Shown here one piece after another: positions 43,877-56,566 of a stretch of DNA of 64,000 nt. Below the pieces are notes generated by a model, which was not told the DNA's origin, did no database searches, and saw only the letters and a program-made list of their open reading frames with translations. Origin of the DNA: Hemerocallis citrina. Lineage: Eukaryota; Streptophyta; Magnoliopsida; Asparagales; Asphodelaceae. The stretch covers positions 16,601,971 to 16,665,970 of the forward strand of contig CM030360.1 in NCBI GenBank assembly GCA_017893485.1. The letters run 5' to 3'. Numbering within the stretch: the first letter of the stretch is position 1; each line of letters starts with the position of its first letter. A program made the translations under genes and the position numbers.

Positions 43877-45945
43877 CTTGTGGACGTGTGTTGTGTGATG
43901 TATTGTGTTGATCTTGCATTCTTTAGAGTTGAGAAATACAAGAGACTTGCTGATTTGATTCCCTATGCATCCGTAATTGTATTACACACTAATCTAGCTC
44001 ATAATAGCCAATTATCATGCAACTTGTATATAAAAGGAATTCACTCTTGCTGCTGTTCTTGTCTTTACTTGCTCTTTCGACTCCTATAAAACCAAAATCT
44101 GAACTTGAGTCCTGAATATGAAATACATTCCTAAATGTCTAGTTGTCAATAACTTCTAGTATTTTTGAATTTTGAGTTACGGTCTAGGATATACCGCAGT
44201 TTTACTGCTACTGTGTCGGTAGTCGCAGATTCACAAAAACTGCTGCACGACTTTAGTTTACAATTATTTTTAACTATGCTACTAGTAAGTAAATGACTTG
44301 AAATTTTGCATGTTGTTACTGGACACCCTAGAGAACATTCCCTAATTTTCTCAGAATTAATTAATAATGTTTCAACCCTGTTTCATATGTATAAGCTCAG
44401 ATTCACATGTTTTGGCTGAACACAAAAGCTGTATAGTTTGCTGTTTTGTCACATGTTACCACAACTTTTATGTACCTTAATTATATGCGTTGGAACCGAA
44501 CAGGATTCTAGTTTCTAGACCTTCTGACGGATCCATATTTTCTATCTTGTAGTAACGAAAATCGCAGTTTTGGTACAGCAACGTCGTGCTGTCCAGATTT
44601 GAGATTCTCGTTGTTCTTGATAGTTTAATTCGTGTTAATCCTTGAATATGCCATATAATTATCTTAAACTTGTTCCATGTTCATGATTACATTTACTTGA
44701 CTTGTTTCGCATACTTTCATGCTTGCTTGATGTTAATAATAAATAACAAGCCGGAGTTTAAGGGAAAGACCATAGTAGTAGACAATATAGGTAAGTGTAC
44801 TCGGAAGGAGGCCCATGTTTTCCATGATTTTACGTTAAATGGAACTAAGTGTTGCGTAGAACTAAGTACCACGTCATGGGTAATGGGGACCACCTCTAGA
44901 GCTTATGGGGGCCACCTCTAGAGCCCATTATATGATTACATGATATGTATTTGTGATCAAATGGAACTAAGTGCCACGTAGAACTAACTGCCACGTCATG
45001 TATGACGGGGGCCACCTCTAGAGCCCATGGTTTGATCACATACTCTTATTTCCTGCATGACCTGAGTACACTGCCCTATAAACTCCATTACTAGGCCTAA
45101 ACAAAATTGCATTGACTGTAGCAACCATGTAGTAAAGGTATAGATGCATGAAGTGCTACCTAGATAGTAATAACCATAAGACTTGATACATGAAACTTGA
45201 ACTTGACACATGCTTACTTGATACTTGACTACATGATACATGAGACTTGATACTTGTACTTGATAACTTGACACTAGACTTGAGACTTATTACTTGACAC
45301 ATGTACTTGATACTTGTCACTTGATGCATGATACCATTACATGTTCACTAGCCACCTGTTCTACTATTAGTATTTATTACCCAACCTGGTCACTTGAGTT
45401 GTCCTTCTTGCTAGCTAGTTTCTTGAATCCCCACTACATGTTGCATTCCTATTACATTCTTGATTCTAAATCTTGTTCCATGTTACTTGTACTTGTTTTA
45501 CTATTTGTGACCCTAACTTACACTAAGGGCGTTTCTCTTGTTTTCTTCGTTTTCTCTTTTTTCTAATTATAAACAGATTTTGAAGACGTGTTGCCTGCTG
45601 GAATTGGTGAGAAGGGATTCTAGGCTTCAATTGGAGAAAGGATATGCTTAAACTATTTGTTTTTCCTATGTTATTTATTTTTCTTGCTACTTAAAACTTG
45701 TAACGGGCTTATGTTCCCGAGTTTTATCTTTTGATCCATACTTAATAACTATTTGGGATATTATTATGTGTTTCAATTGTTTTTTGTTGCTTAATAAATT
45801 ATTCATGCATGCGTGGTTGTGTATATCTTGTTATATTCTTGTTGTGATGCTGAGTCGATCCTACAGCTTATGGATGATGTTAAAATCATTCGCTAGGCTT
45901 CGTCACGCACTCGTATTCCGTGTTTTTGGAAAGTGGGGCGTGACA
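43877..45945 (+). mobile_element. 3' LTR of element O, piece 4 of 4
   Basis: It resumes after the LINE. From 45048 on it matches 1-874. It has an internal direct repeat, about 44838-44950 against 44960-45035 (TGGAACTAAGTGxxxCGTAGAACTAA, GGCCACCTCTAGAGCCCAT). It ends in GCGTGACA at 45945. No coding potential is seen. Confidence 0.85.
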
Positions 45946-46565
45946 ATAAATAACTGAACTTTTTAATTTTCGTCGATATTGACTATTTCCAACTGATCTT
46001 AACTTCTGAATCTGACTCGTTTGAACTGTTAGAACTGATATGAATGGTGACAATTGCTTTGATTGACACGCAAAAGTCTGAAAACCAGGGTTGATCCCGA
46101 CAAGACGCTTAATTCAGAACTCATAAATATAGGAGAGGTTTTTAGTTGCAAAATACTGATTTCCTAATTCTTGTGTAGATCTGGGATATTTATAGTTGCT
46201 TTGGGGACCAGTTTCAAGATATTTATTTATCTCCACTTCTCGGTGCTTTGATAATGTTGGCTATTTTCATCTTTATGAAGATATAGAATTATGACTTTTC
46301 TCTTGGTGAAGAGATAAAGATTTAAACCATCTTTTTAGGATAATTATGGGTTTAAATTGATTTTTAGATAATCATAAACTCCTCCATGTTGGGCTGTTAT
46401 GACAACCCAGTTTGACAAATCCATTTGGGGTACATGGGCTTGAAAGATGCCTAATGCCCTTTTATAGACCCGTTTCTAGTCGAATTTACCGTTGTACCCC
46501 TGAAAGCTTTAAGATTCGTGCTCGATTTGAACAGACTCAATTTACTTCTATTTTTATCCATATCA
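45946..46565 (-). mobile_element. Degenerate Tat LTR fragment
   Basis: It carries the same landmarks in the same order as the LTRs of B: CAGGGTTGATCCCGACAAGACGC, GATATTTATAGTTGCTTTGGGG, CTTTAAGATTCGTGCTCGAT and the CCATATCA end at 46565. Its outer half is not visible, probably because O inserted into it. Confidence 0.75.
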
Positions 46566-47800
46566 ATCCGAAAACAAAGAACAACATAAAGAACATTTAG
46601 TAAATTTCATAGAATTAGTAAGAAATGTAGAAATTATATTATCAAAAAGGATAATGAAGTTATTTAAAATAGAGATAAATTTATTAGGATCAAAATTATC
46701 ACAAGAATGAATAGAACTACAACCCCATATAGCAAAATAAAAATAAGAAAATCTAGTTATCACATAAATTAAAAATAATTATTAGCAATCTTAGAAGCCA
46801 TTAAAAAGATTGAGTTATTCATAATACGTACAAAATTCATAATAAGAACAGATAATACCTAAGCAAAAACTGGGATTAACAAAATAATAGATCCGACTAT
46901 AACAAATAAAAGATTGATAAGATGGTAAATGGAACTAGCACATTATAATTTTACAATAAAAATATTAAAGGAAAATGTAATGTTTTAGCTTATTTTCTAT
47001 CAAGGAATTAATAGCTTCATTTTTGCAGAATGGAAACTGTAGTTCAACAAATAAAAGAGAACATAGTTTTCCTCAAGAAAAATGTGGAACATATAAAGGC
47101 AATATTTAATCAATTACAATTACAACTATCTGGACTCCAAAATCTGTAGTATACAACTACAGAAAATATGGTGGACAATATTAGCAAAAAAATGAGTGAA
47201 CTGGGTGAATCCACCCATTCCCTAAAAGAAGAAGCAAATACTTCTTCAAATAAACTACATATAAGGAGGCATTACTCAATGAGAAATCGCCTACAAAAAT
47301 ATCAAAGAAAATATTATTTTTATAATATATTTAGAAATTATGCCAAGTAACTGAGGTGAACCCATTCATTAAGACCATATCACAGCAATATATGAACAAG
47401 ACCATCATTGTACCAGGAGAAAATCTAAGAACAACGCATGCAGTATTTGAAAAAGGGCATATTCACTATATCTATCAATCTAGAGAATGTGAAGAACTTA
47501 CCTAATTTCCATGAGTAATTTACAAAGCAACCAAGAGTTATTTTTGTCTTACAGAGGCCTAAAAAATATATGTTAGAATGTATTCTGCAATCCATAAATT
47601 TTTTGAGGAGAATGAAGAACTTCCAGCAGAACATGTTATCAAAATAAGGATGACTACTTAAATAATATATGGAGCATCTAATATTGTCCCATACAAAGGT
47701 GTATAATTTGAGAAGTTAATCCTAGAAAGAAAAGCAATGGGATTCCAAAATATATATTGTGAATTAAACTAAATAACATTAAGAGACAACAATATATGAA
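46566..47800 (+). mobile_element. Probable endogenous pararetrovirus (Caulimoviridae-like) remnant, broken
   Basis: The stretch is AT-rich and, read on the + strand, gives several short protein-like pieces broken by many stops. Many of the stops sit where Gln codons would be expected. A coiled-coil-like piece lies at about 47030-47350. A piece at about 47350-47770 recalls plant pararetrovirus movement-type proteins by its general pattern. I did not identify RT or capsid here. The assignment is by resemblance only. Nothing here could be expressed as an intact protein. Confidence 0.4.
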
Positions 47801-47944
47801 TCTATGACAACCTAGACCCAAAGAAAATAATAAACATAGCAAACATAAAGCATCCATAAGATAAGCGTGAACTATTTAACAGCTAGTACCAGATTCTATC
47901 TACAAGAGCAATGACAATGACAGAACAAACAGCAGGATAATACT

Positions 47945-48650
47945 GTTGTAACTCCGCTGGCCCTTTAAAGAACCTAACCACTGCACCACCACAGTGCACA
48001 GCCTCACCAAAACTGTTATAACATAGTAGGTGCTCTTGGATCCTTGGCAATCTAATATATAATAACTCATAACCTACATCCCAACCAATATGAGACTATG
48101 TAAATCCATGGTTATTACAATCACCCTCTTTTTGACATAGCGTTCTCACTAAGCTCGGGCCCTTCATTTTGCAAAGACTTCCTTTATAGTCGATATGGTC
48201 AACATGGATGCCACTAGCCTTGTCCCACCACTGTACTGACCTGGTCTTCCTATCAACGTACTGTTCTTGGCCCCACCAGGATGTACACCCCTTGTGACCC
48301 CACCATCGGTGTTGAAAGTTAGCTCTGATACTATTTGTAATGCCGCGGGTCCTATAAAGAATCTAACCACGGCCCCACCATAGAGCTTAGCCTCACCAAA
48401 AGTAGTATAACTTAGTAGGTGCTCTTGGATCCTTGGCAATCTAATATATAATAACTCATAACCCACTTTTCAACCAATATGAGACAATGTAAATATAGGG
48501 ATATCACAATCACCCCTCCTTTTGACTTAGCATCCTCGCTAAGCTCGGACCCTTCATCTAGCCAGGACCTCATTTCTAATCGATATGGTCCGCATGGTGC
48601 CATTAGCTGGGTCCCACCAGCGTACTGACCTGGTCTTTGGTAAACTAGCT
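47945..48650 (-). mobile_element. Duplicated LTR-end plus PBS segments of an unidentified LTR element
   Basis: Two direct copies about 390 bp apart (from about 47948 and 48337) share GGTGCTCTTGGATCCTTGGC and ATAATAACTCATAACC. On the minus strand each reads toward an LTR-like end (GCGGCATTACA) followed by a decayed initiator-Met PBS (AGTATCAGAGCTA near 48320). This looks like the 5' end of a gypsy-type element duplicated in tandem. No protein is recognised. Confidence 0.55.
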
Positions 48651-49316
48651 CTAGGCCATGATAACTAAATTAAAAGATAAGTGAAGGATGAATTTGAAAA
48701 ATTATATGTATGATATTTTGAAGGGTTTTATCAAGTTTAATTGTTATTGAATTGTTGTTATAAAGAGATAAGAAGCTGTTTATTTACTTTGAGATTGATA
48801 AATTTAAAGAGAATATTTACATGGGTATTATATGTTGTGGGTAGTAATTAGGAGTGTGTGGGTAGTTTTAGAAACTCCCCATCATCTTACTCCCTTTAAA
48901 GAGGACCCCAAGGTCGGCCATTTGGTCATGGGAGCTTTCATTATTCCATTTCTAAATTTTTACTCTTGGCTTTGGAGTTCTAGTCTGGAGATAGAGGCTT
49001 GGAGATTTCTAGCTAGGAGGTTCTATAGCAAATTTTGTTAAAAAAATGTCGGTGTTTCTTTAGTTTCTAATTTTTATAATGTCATGATAATATTAGAATT
49101 AATGCTGGGTGCAATCTAAAATCTTTTAGATGATGAATTAATTTTAGAATCAAATGCATTGCCAATTTAATTAAACTATATGAAATTATAGAACGAAAAT
49201 TTGATTATCATGTGTTTAGATTGCTAAATTTCATTAATTTATTAATGTGATAATGTCATGTTTGCTAGCCAAAATTTTCAAATAGAAAGTGCATTGTTGT
49301 AATTGTATAGGATGTA
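48651..49316. other. Non-coding AT-rich stretch, possibly left part of an old LTR
   Basis: GGTAAACTAGCTCTAGGCCATGATAACTAAA at the boundary resembles 60798-60830 on the far side of the Athila element. The two sides could therefore belong to one old LTR. Nothing coding is visible. Confidence 0.4.
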
Positions 49317-49458
49317 GTCCTAGAAGTGCATTGTTGTAATTATATTATTGAATTATGTGATGTCTCATGAGTAATTATGAATGTGTTGAATACTAAATTT
49401 TCCCATGACAATTCTCTGTAATATAGAATTCGAATTGTACAAGGAAATTATATTTCGC
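49317..49458 (+). repeat. Left copy of a ~145-bp duplication flanking the Athila element
   Basis: AGTCCTAGAAGTGCATTGTTGTAAT through GGAAATTATATTTCGC is repeated right after the 3' LTR at 59579-59735. The copies differ by a few substitutions and a small insertion. This is far longer than a normal 5-bp target duplication. Confidence 0.9.
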
Positions 49459-51166
49459 ATTTTTATACAAATATTTGTACTCATTTACCCATTAAAATTG
49501 CTTGTTTTCGTTTATATTGTTTATAATTTCATCTTATTTCTATAAGATTTCAATTAATTAATTATTTTTGAAGAAATGAGATTTTTAATGCAAAAAGTGA
49601 AGATTTTTGCAAAAAATCAACAAACAAAGCAAAACAATGGATTTATTAATTTTTATTGTTTTGTTGAATCTTAATTTTCTAATTGAGCTAAAAGTGCGAT
49701 AAATAATTTTTAAATGGTTTAAATGAGCTAATATGATTTTTAGTTAGTTTAATTTATTCTAAACTAATTAATGTTATTTTATTTTTAAAACCCTAATTTC
49801 TGGTATTATTTTTGTGTATGCAGCACATGTTTGCAAGAAAAGGAAAGAAAAGAAAAAGGAGAAAGAAATAAAGATCAGATTTAAGGAAGGAAATAAATGA
49901 AAAAGGAGGGGATTTTTCTGCAAAGAGCAAACCCTAATTCTCCTTTCTGTTTGTTTATAAATACACACCAAGGTGGAACACGCTTACCAAGAGGTGACGA
50001 CTGTTAAAATAAAATAAAAAATAAAAAAAGTAAAGCAACAAAATAGATCTCTCTGTGTGGCGTGTTGTTCCAGGCAAAAAGAGAAGGAGACAGAACGTGC
50101 GCGTGCAACAGCTCTGACTGCGACACGAAGACGTGACCTGGCACTGTTCTCGAGGTAGAGAAAAGGCACTAACAGGCGGGTCCCTCGTGCCCAGGCAATG
50201 AAACGAAGCAGCAGAGGAGTGCTGACGTGGCGACGTGAAGGCGTTCACACGTGCTGACGGTGACAGAGCGACGAGACAGCGCTGAAGACCACCTGACGTG
50301 ATGGCTGCACTGTGCGACTATTTCGAGACAAGACAAGACAGACACAGAGGAGAGAGAACGGCTTGGGCTCGGTTCTAGGAGTTTGGTTTGCAATATTTTT
50401 ATATCTTTTTGTATCTCTTCTTCTCTATTTTTTTGATGCAATCCCAAACAGTTTTTGTTAGTTGCAAATTGATTATGAACTAATTTTACTTTTCTAGGGG
50501 CTAAGATGTAGCCTAGTTTTTTAGAACACAATTTTAATTCCTTATTATTGTTCTATTTTTCCATGGTTGTGTGTTGATTTTTATTCTTAATGCGTACAAT
50601 TAGTGGATAGACATTTGTATGATCTTTTAAATCATGAAGAGACCGAACTGGTAATTGGTGGTTAATAAAAATTAAACACCGTTAGAGGAGCGAACTGCTC
50701 TTAATGTGACCGTTAAGAAATCCATAGATCTTAATAAATTTTCATTTGATAATTTGTGAATGAACTAGGACAAATAATTAGTTGAGAACAATTTTGATAC
50801 TGCTTTAGAGAGAGTATTGAATAATTTTGGGATTTGGTCTACTACTTGAAAAAATAATATTTTTATTCATAAGGAGTTATAAATTGTGTGTGATAAACTA
50901 GGTGAAGTCAAAAGCCTTAGAATTAATTTTGCCACTAAGAAATTACAAGAATTTCACAGCCCACTCCCTCTTCATTAATTTAGTTAGTTTTCTTTAGATT
51001 AATTTAATTTAGTTGTTTTAACCTTATTAAATTTCGGTTTTCCAAATAGTGATTCATCTAGTAAATTCGGTACTCAATAAAATAATTAGTCCCTGTGGGT
51101 TCGACACTCTATTCACTTAACTATACCACTTGTAGCGATTTTGTACACTTGCAAATATTCACATCA
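49459..51166 (+). repeat. 5' LTR of the Athila element (start truncated)
   Basis: It matches 57858-59578 but begins at ATTTTTATACAA instead of TGATGTGTCTAA. A TATA box, TATAAATA, is at 49956-49963 (58366-58373 in the 3' LTR). It ends in CACATCA. The minus-strand open frames in it are shadows present in both LTRs. Confidence 0.92.
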
Positions 51167-51172
51167 AGTTTT

Positions 51173-51190
51173 TGGCGCCGCTGCCGGGGA
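51173..51190 (+). other. Primer-binding site of the Athila element
   Basis: TGGCGCCGCTGCCGGGGA, complementary to a tRNA ending CGGCGCCA (tRNA-Asp type), typical of Athila. Confidence 0.92.
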
Positions 51191-51339
51191 TTAGTTATTC
51201 TTTTATTGATATTGAAAATTGCTAGATTATCACTAGCTTGGATTTTTTTTTGTATTTTATTTTCGTTATATTTTTTTACATCTTTATTCTCTTTGATTTA
51301 TTTTTCTTTATTTACTTGTTTTTTAGGACTTAGGAGTGT

Positions 51340-52656
51340 ATGCCCAGATCTAATCCATTGGAGCCTATACTCTTTGATCCAGAAATTGAGAGAACTTTAT
51401 GTCAGATCAGAAAGAAAAAGAAAGAAAAGACCACATCCTCTTTATCCATGGGGAATGAAGAGGAGAACAAAGTTTTGAGGGATTATGCAATGTCATCAGT
51501 AAATGGAACTATATCAAGCATCACAAGGCCTGCAATTGAAGCAAATAATTTTGAAATTAAACCAGCAATTATTCAGATGATTCAGCAGACAGTTCAATTT
51601 GGAGGACTAGCACATGATGATCCAAATTTTCACATCGCAAACTTTCTCGAAAAATGTGATTCCTTCAAAGACAGTGGAGTTTCAAATGATGCTATCCGAG
51701 TGAGACTTTTTCCTTTCTCACTTAGAGATAAGGCAAAGGCTTGGTTGAATTCTTTACCATAGGGAGCTATTACAACTTGGGAATGTTTAGCACAAAAATT
51801 TTTGGTAAATTATTTCCCCCCAGCAAAAACAGCAAAGTTAAGAAATGACATCACAACATTCACTCAATTCGAGACAGAGTCATTATATGATGCATGGGAG
51901 AGGTACAAAGAGCTATTAAGAAAGTGTCCTCATCACGAACTTCAAAAATGGCTACAAGAGCAAACATTCTATAACGGTTTGGGGGCTACAAATCGATCCA
52001 TGGTAGATGCAGCAGCTGGAGGAGCATTAATGAGCAAAAATCATGAAGCAGCTTATGACATTTTAGAGGAAATGGAATCTAATAATTATCAGTGGTCCTC
52101 AGAAAGAACAATGCAAATAAAAATGGCGGGAGTTTTTGAACTTGATCCTATTTCTAATTTAACTGCAAAAATTGATATTTTATCTAAGCAAATAGGTAAT
52201 ATGAATGTTAATTCTATTCAATCTAATATCATTTGTGATCTTTGTGCAAGAAATCATTCTAGTGCAGATTTCCAAGTGGGGAACCCTTTTGCTCCATCAA
52301 TTGTCGAACAAGCAAATTATGTGTCAAATTTTCAAAGGCAAAATAACCCTTATGCAAACACATACAATCTAGGATGGAGAAATCACCCCAATTTTTCTTG
52401 GAACAATAATCAAGGAAGAGCTAGACCACAACAAAATTTTTAACAACAAGAAAAGAAGCCGACATTAGAAGAGATGTTCAAGCAATACATGCAAAAGACA
52501 GATTTGGCAATTCAAAATGTTGCAAATTCAACTTCGGCTTCCATTCACAATCTTGAGGTACAAATTAGTCAATTTCTAATATTCTTAATGAAAGAGCTGC
52601 AGGAACATTACCAAGCAACACAGATGTCAACCCCAATAAGCATGCCAAGGCAATAA
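51340..52656 (+). pseudogene. Gag of the Athila element (broken)
   Basis: It starts at ATG 51340. The Athila Gag core is readable: NFLEKCDSFKDSGVSNDAIR, FPFSLRDKAKAWLNSLP, then LAQKFLVNYFPPAKTAKLR and QTFYNGLGATNRSMVDAAAGG. In-frame stops are at 51760 (TAG after SLP) and 52441 (TAA where Gln is expected). A frameshift near 52640 moves the reading to the frame of protease. Gag would package RNA in particles; this copy cannot make a full protein. Confidence 0.9.
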
Positions 52657-52659
52657 CAC

Positions 52660-54176
52660 TTAGAAGTGGGGCAACAATTGAGCAGCCACAAATCAAAAAT
52701 GTCGAACAAGATGTGGATGAAAAGCAAGGTGAGAATTAACAAATTATGGAAGAACAAACATAGCACAAAGGAGGGTCAAGCCAAACCATTTCAGGGGAGT
52801 TTAATTCTAACACTTGTACTAAGTCTCCTTATGATCAACCTATTCCTTTTCCACAAAGACTTAAAAGGAATAAGCTTGATAAACAAATTTCAAAATTTTT
52901 AAATATTTTCAAGCAATTGCATATTAATATTCTTCTTATTGAAGCTTTAGAACAAATGCCTAAATATGCTAAATTTTTGAAGGACATTCTATCAAACAAG
53001 AGGAAGTTAGAAGAGCATGAGATGGTAATGTTAACTGAAGAAAGTAGTGCAATTTTACAAAAGAAGCTGCCACCTAAACTTAAAGATCTAAGGAGTTTTA
53101 CAATTTCTTGCACTATTGAAAATTCTTCTTTTCATAAAGCACTATGTGATTTAGGAGCAAGTATTAATCTTATGCCATATTCTATTTTCAGGAAACTAGG
53201 TATTGGAGAAGCAAAGCCTACCACAATTTTCTTGCAATTGGCGGACAGGTCAATCAAATATCCAAGAGGAATCTTTGAAGATGTTTTGGTGAAGGATAAC
53301 AAATTCATATTTCCAGCTGATTTTATTGTGCTTGACATGGAGGAAGATGAACAAATCCCTTTGATTTTGGGGAGACCTTTTCTTGCAACAGGGAGAACAT
53401 TGATTGATGTGCAACAAGGAAAACTTATTCTAAGGGTTGACAACGAGCAGGTAACTTTTGTTGTATTTAAATCCATGGAGCTTCCCTCAGAAGCTCATGC
53501 ATGCTTTCAAGTAAGTGAAGTCATGGGAGAAACACATTGGGACGAAATTGCTAAATTACCTTTAGAAGAATGCTTAACAACTTTAGAAACACTTGAATTA
53601 GAAAATAAAGAGATTTGTGATTATGATAAAAATTTGGAAGATACACCACTCATTCTCTCATCACCACAACAACTTGAGCTTAAACAACTCCCATCGAGTT
53701 TGAGGTATGCATTTTTAGGCCAAAACTCTACTTTTCCTGTTATTATCAATGATTCTTTGAATAATTTTGAAGAAGAAAAATTGTTGAGAGTTTTGAGAAA
53801 ACATAAAACAGCCTTGGGATGGAACATTTCTGATATAAAGGGGATTAGTCCTTCAATATGCATGCATAAAATTTTAATGGAGGATAATTTTAAACCTATT
53901 GTGCAGCCACAGCGAAGATTAAATCCATCAATGCAAGAAGTGGTGCATAAGGAGGTCTTGAAGCTTTTATATGCAGGTATCATTTATCCAATTTCAGATA
54001 GTGCATGGGTAAGTCCTATACATGTTGTGCCAAAGAAAGGAGGAATAACTGTAGTAAAAAATGATAATAATGAGCTAATACGAACTAGAACAGTCACGGG
54101 ATGGCGAGTGTGCATAGATTATCGAAGACTAAACGATGCAACTAGAAAAGATCATTTTCCACTACCTTTTCATTGA
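52660..54176 (+). pseudogene. Protease and start of RT of the Athila element (broken)
   Basis: After a few stops near 52740-52770 the frame 52917-54176 is open. It has the protease with LCDLGASINLMP and IPLILGRPFLATGRTLIDV, then a linker, then RT beginning (QRRLNPSMQEVVHKEVLKLL, GWRVCIDYRRLNDATRKDHF). The frame is lost at 54170 within the RT palm. Confidence 0.92.
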
Positions 54177-55377
54177 CCAAATGCTTGAAAGACTTGCAAG
54201 CCATTTTTATTATTGTTTTTTTGATGGGTATTCGGGATACAATCAAATTGCTATAGCATCAGAAGATCAAGAAAAAAAAACATTTACTTGCCCATATGGA
54301 ACTTTTGCATATAGAAGGATGCCTATTGGTCTTTGTAACGCCCTCGCCACATTTCAACGCTGCATGATGTCAATTTTTTCGGATATGGTTGAGAAATTTA
54401 TTGAAATTTTCATGGATGATTTTTCAGTTTTTGGTTATTCATTTGATAATTGTTAATCTAACTTATCTTTGGTTTTGCAGCATTTCAAGGAAACAAATCT
54501 TGTTTTAAATTGGGAGAAATGTCACTTTATGGTGAAAGAAGGGATTGTGTTAGGCAACAAAGTTTCCTTTAAGTGAATTGAAGTGGATCGTGCAAAAATT
54601 GATGTCATTGAAAAGCTACCACCACCCACCAATGTTAAAGGAGTGAGAAGTTTCTTGGATCATGCAGGATTTTATCGAAGATTTATAAAAGATTTTTTTC
54701 TAATCACTAAAGCTTTTTGCAATATTTTAAATAAAGATACACCTTTTAATTTTTCTCATGATTGCTTGCATGCTTGTGAAACATTGAAAAAGAAATTGAT
54801 TTCAGCACCTATTATTATTGCACCAGATTGGAGTATGCCTTTTGAATTAATGTGTGATGCTAGTGATGTGACAATAGGTGCTGTGTTAGGGCAAAGAAAA
54901 GAAAAAAAATTTCACACCATTTATTATGCAAGTATAACTTTGAAAGAAGCACAACTTAATTATGCTACTACTGAAAAAGAATTATTAGCTGTTGTATATA
55001 CATTTGACAAATTTCGATCTTATTTGATAGGTTCAAAGGTGGTTGTGTACACGGATCATTTAGCTCTCAAGTACTTGCTTGCAAAGAAGGAAGCCAAACC
55101 AAGATTGCTTCATTGGATTTTACTTTTACAAGAATTTGATGTGGAAATAAGCGACAAAAAGAGTGTGAAAAATATGGTGGCCGATCATTTATCTCGCATT
55201 GAGCCAAAAGATGAAGACAAATTGCAGGTTACACCAATCAATGAAGAATTTCCAGATGAGTATTTAATGATGATAAAAACTCCTCCATGGTATGCCGATA
55301 TAGTTAATTATTTGGTATCAAAAATTCTACCTCCTGATTTACTTATCAACAAAAGAAGAAATTTTTCTCTGATTTGA
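54136..55377 (+). pseudogene. RT and RNase H of the Athila element (broken)
   Basis: It continues RT in another frame: FFDGYSGYNQIAIASEDQEK, RRMPIGLCNALATFQRCM and catalytic FMDD near 54414. Stops lie at 54457 (TAA) and 54575 (TGA). RNase H follows, with [49 protein letters not shown] and VADHLSRIE. The stop at 55377 is followed by a frame change into integrase. Confidence 0.92.
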
Positions 55378-56566
55378 AATATTATTTTTGGGAGGAACCT
55401 TTCTTATTTCGCCATTGTGCAGATCAAGTAATAAGGAGATGTGTACCTGAAGAGGAAATGGAAAGCACACTCACACATTGCCACACATTGGAATGTGGTG
55501 GCCATTTTAGTTGAACAAAAACAGCAGCAAAAATCTTATAATCAGGATTTTATTGGCCCTCAATTTTTAAAGATGCTTTTAATTTTGTTAAATTATGTGA
55601 TTATTGTCAAAGGGTGGGAAATATTTCTAGGAAACATGAGATGCCCCTAAATAATATTTTAGTGATTGAATTATTTGATGTTTGGGGGATAGATTTTATG
55701 GGTCCTTTTCCATCCTCATTTTTAATAAATATATTTTGGTTGCTATAGATTATGTCTCCAAGTGGGTGGAAGCTGCTGCACTACCAACCAATGATGTAAG
55801 AGTAGTGGTGAACTTCATTAGAAAAAATATCTTTTCACGATTTGGAGCTCCAAGGGCAACTATTAGTGATGGAGGAACACATTTTTGCAACCGTCAATTT
55901 GATGCTTTACTTGCTAAGTATGGAGTTACTCATCATGTGGAAACACCATATCATCCTCAAACAAGTGGTTAAGTGGAGGTTTCAAATAGAGAGTTGAAGC
56001 GAATACTTGAAAAGATAGTGAATATGTCATGAACAGATTGGGCAAGAAAATTGGATGATGTATTATGGGCATATAAGACGGCATTTAAAACACCAATTAG
56101 AATGTCCCCATATAGATTGGTGTATGGTAAAGCATGTCACTTACTAGTTGAACTTGAGCATCACGCTTATTGGGCAATAAAGACACTAAATTTTGACATG
56201 AAAAATGCTGGTGAAAAAAGAATGTTGCAACTAAATGAGATGGACGAGTTTCGCAATGATGCTTATGAAAATACCAAGATCTATAAAGAAAAGACTAAAC
56301 GATGGCACGATAAGCATATTTTGAGAAGAGAATTCAAGGAAGGGGAGAAAGTGTTGTTATTCAATTCAAAACTTAGACTTTTTCCAGGAAAATTGCGATC
56401 TAGGTGGACGGGGCCATTTGTTGTCACACGAGTTTTTCCATATGGAACTATAGAAATTCATCATGAGAAAAAAGGGACATTCAAGGTCAATGGACAGTGG
56501 TTGAAGCCATACATGGATAGAGAAGTTGGCAAGGAAATCATGCACATCAAGAAGGCCAAACAATAG
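55378..56566 (+). pseudogene. Integrase of the Athila element (broken)
   Basis: The zinc domain is split by stops and frameshifts around 55440-55610. The core shows [37 protein letters not shown] and, after a TAA at 55970, the Glu-containing segment. The C-terminal frame 56051-56566 is open ([43 protein letters not shown]) and ends KAKQ. It is non-functional as a whole. Confidence 0.9.

Noticed and set aside
50169..50531. Minus-strand open frame also present at 58365-58943
   Set aside because: It is present in both Athila LTRs, antisense to the leader region, with no recognisable domain.
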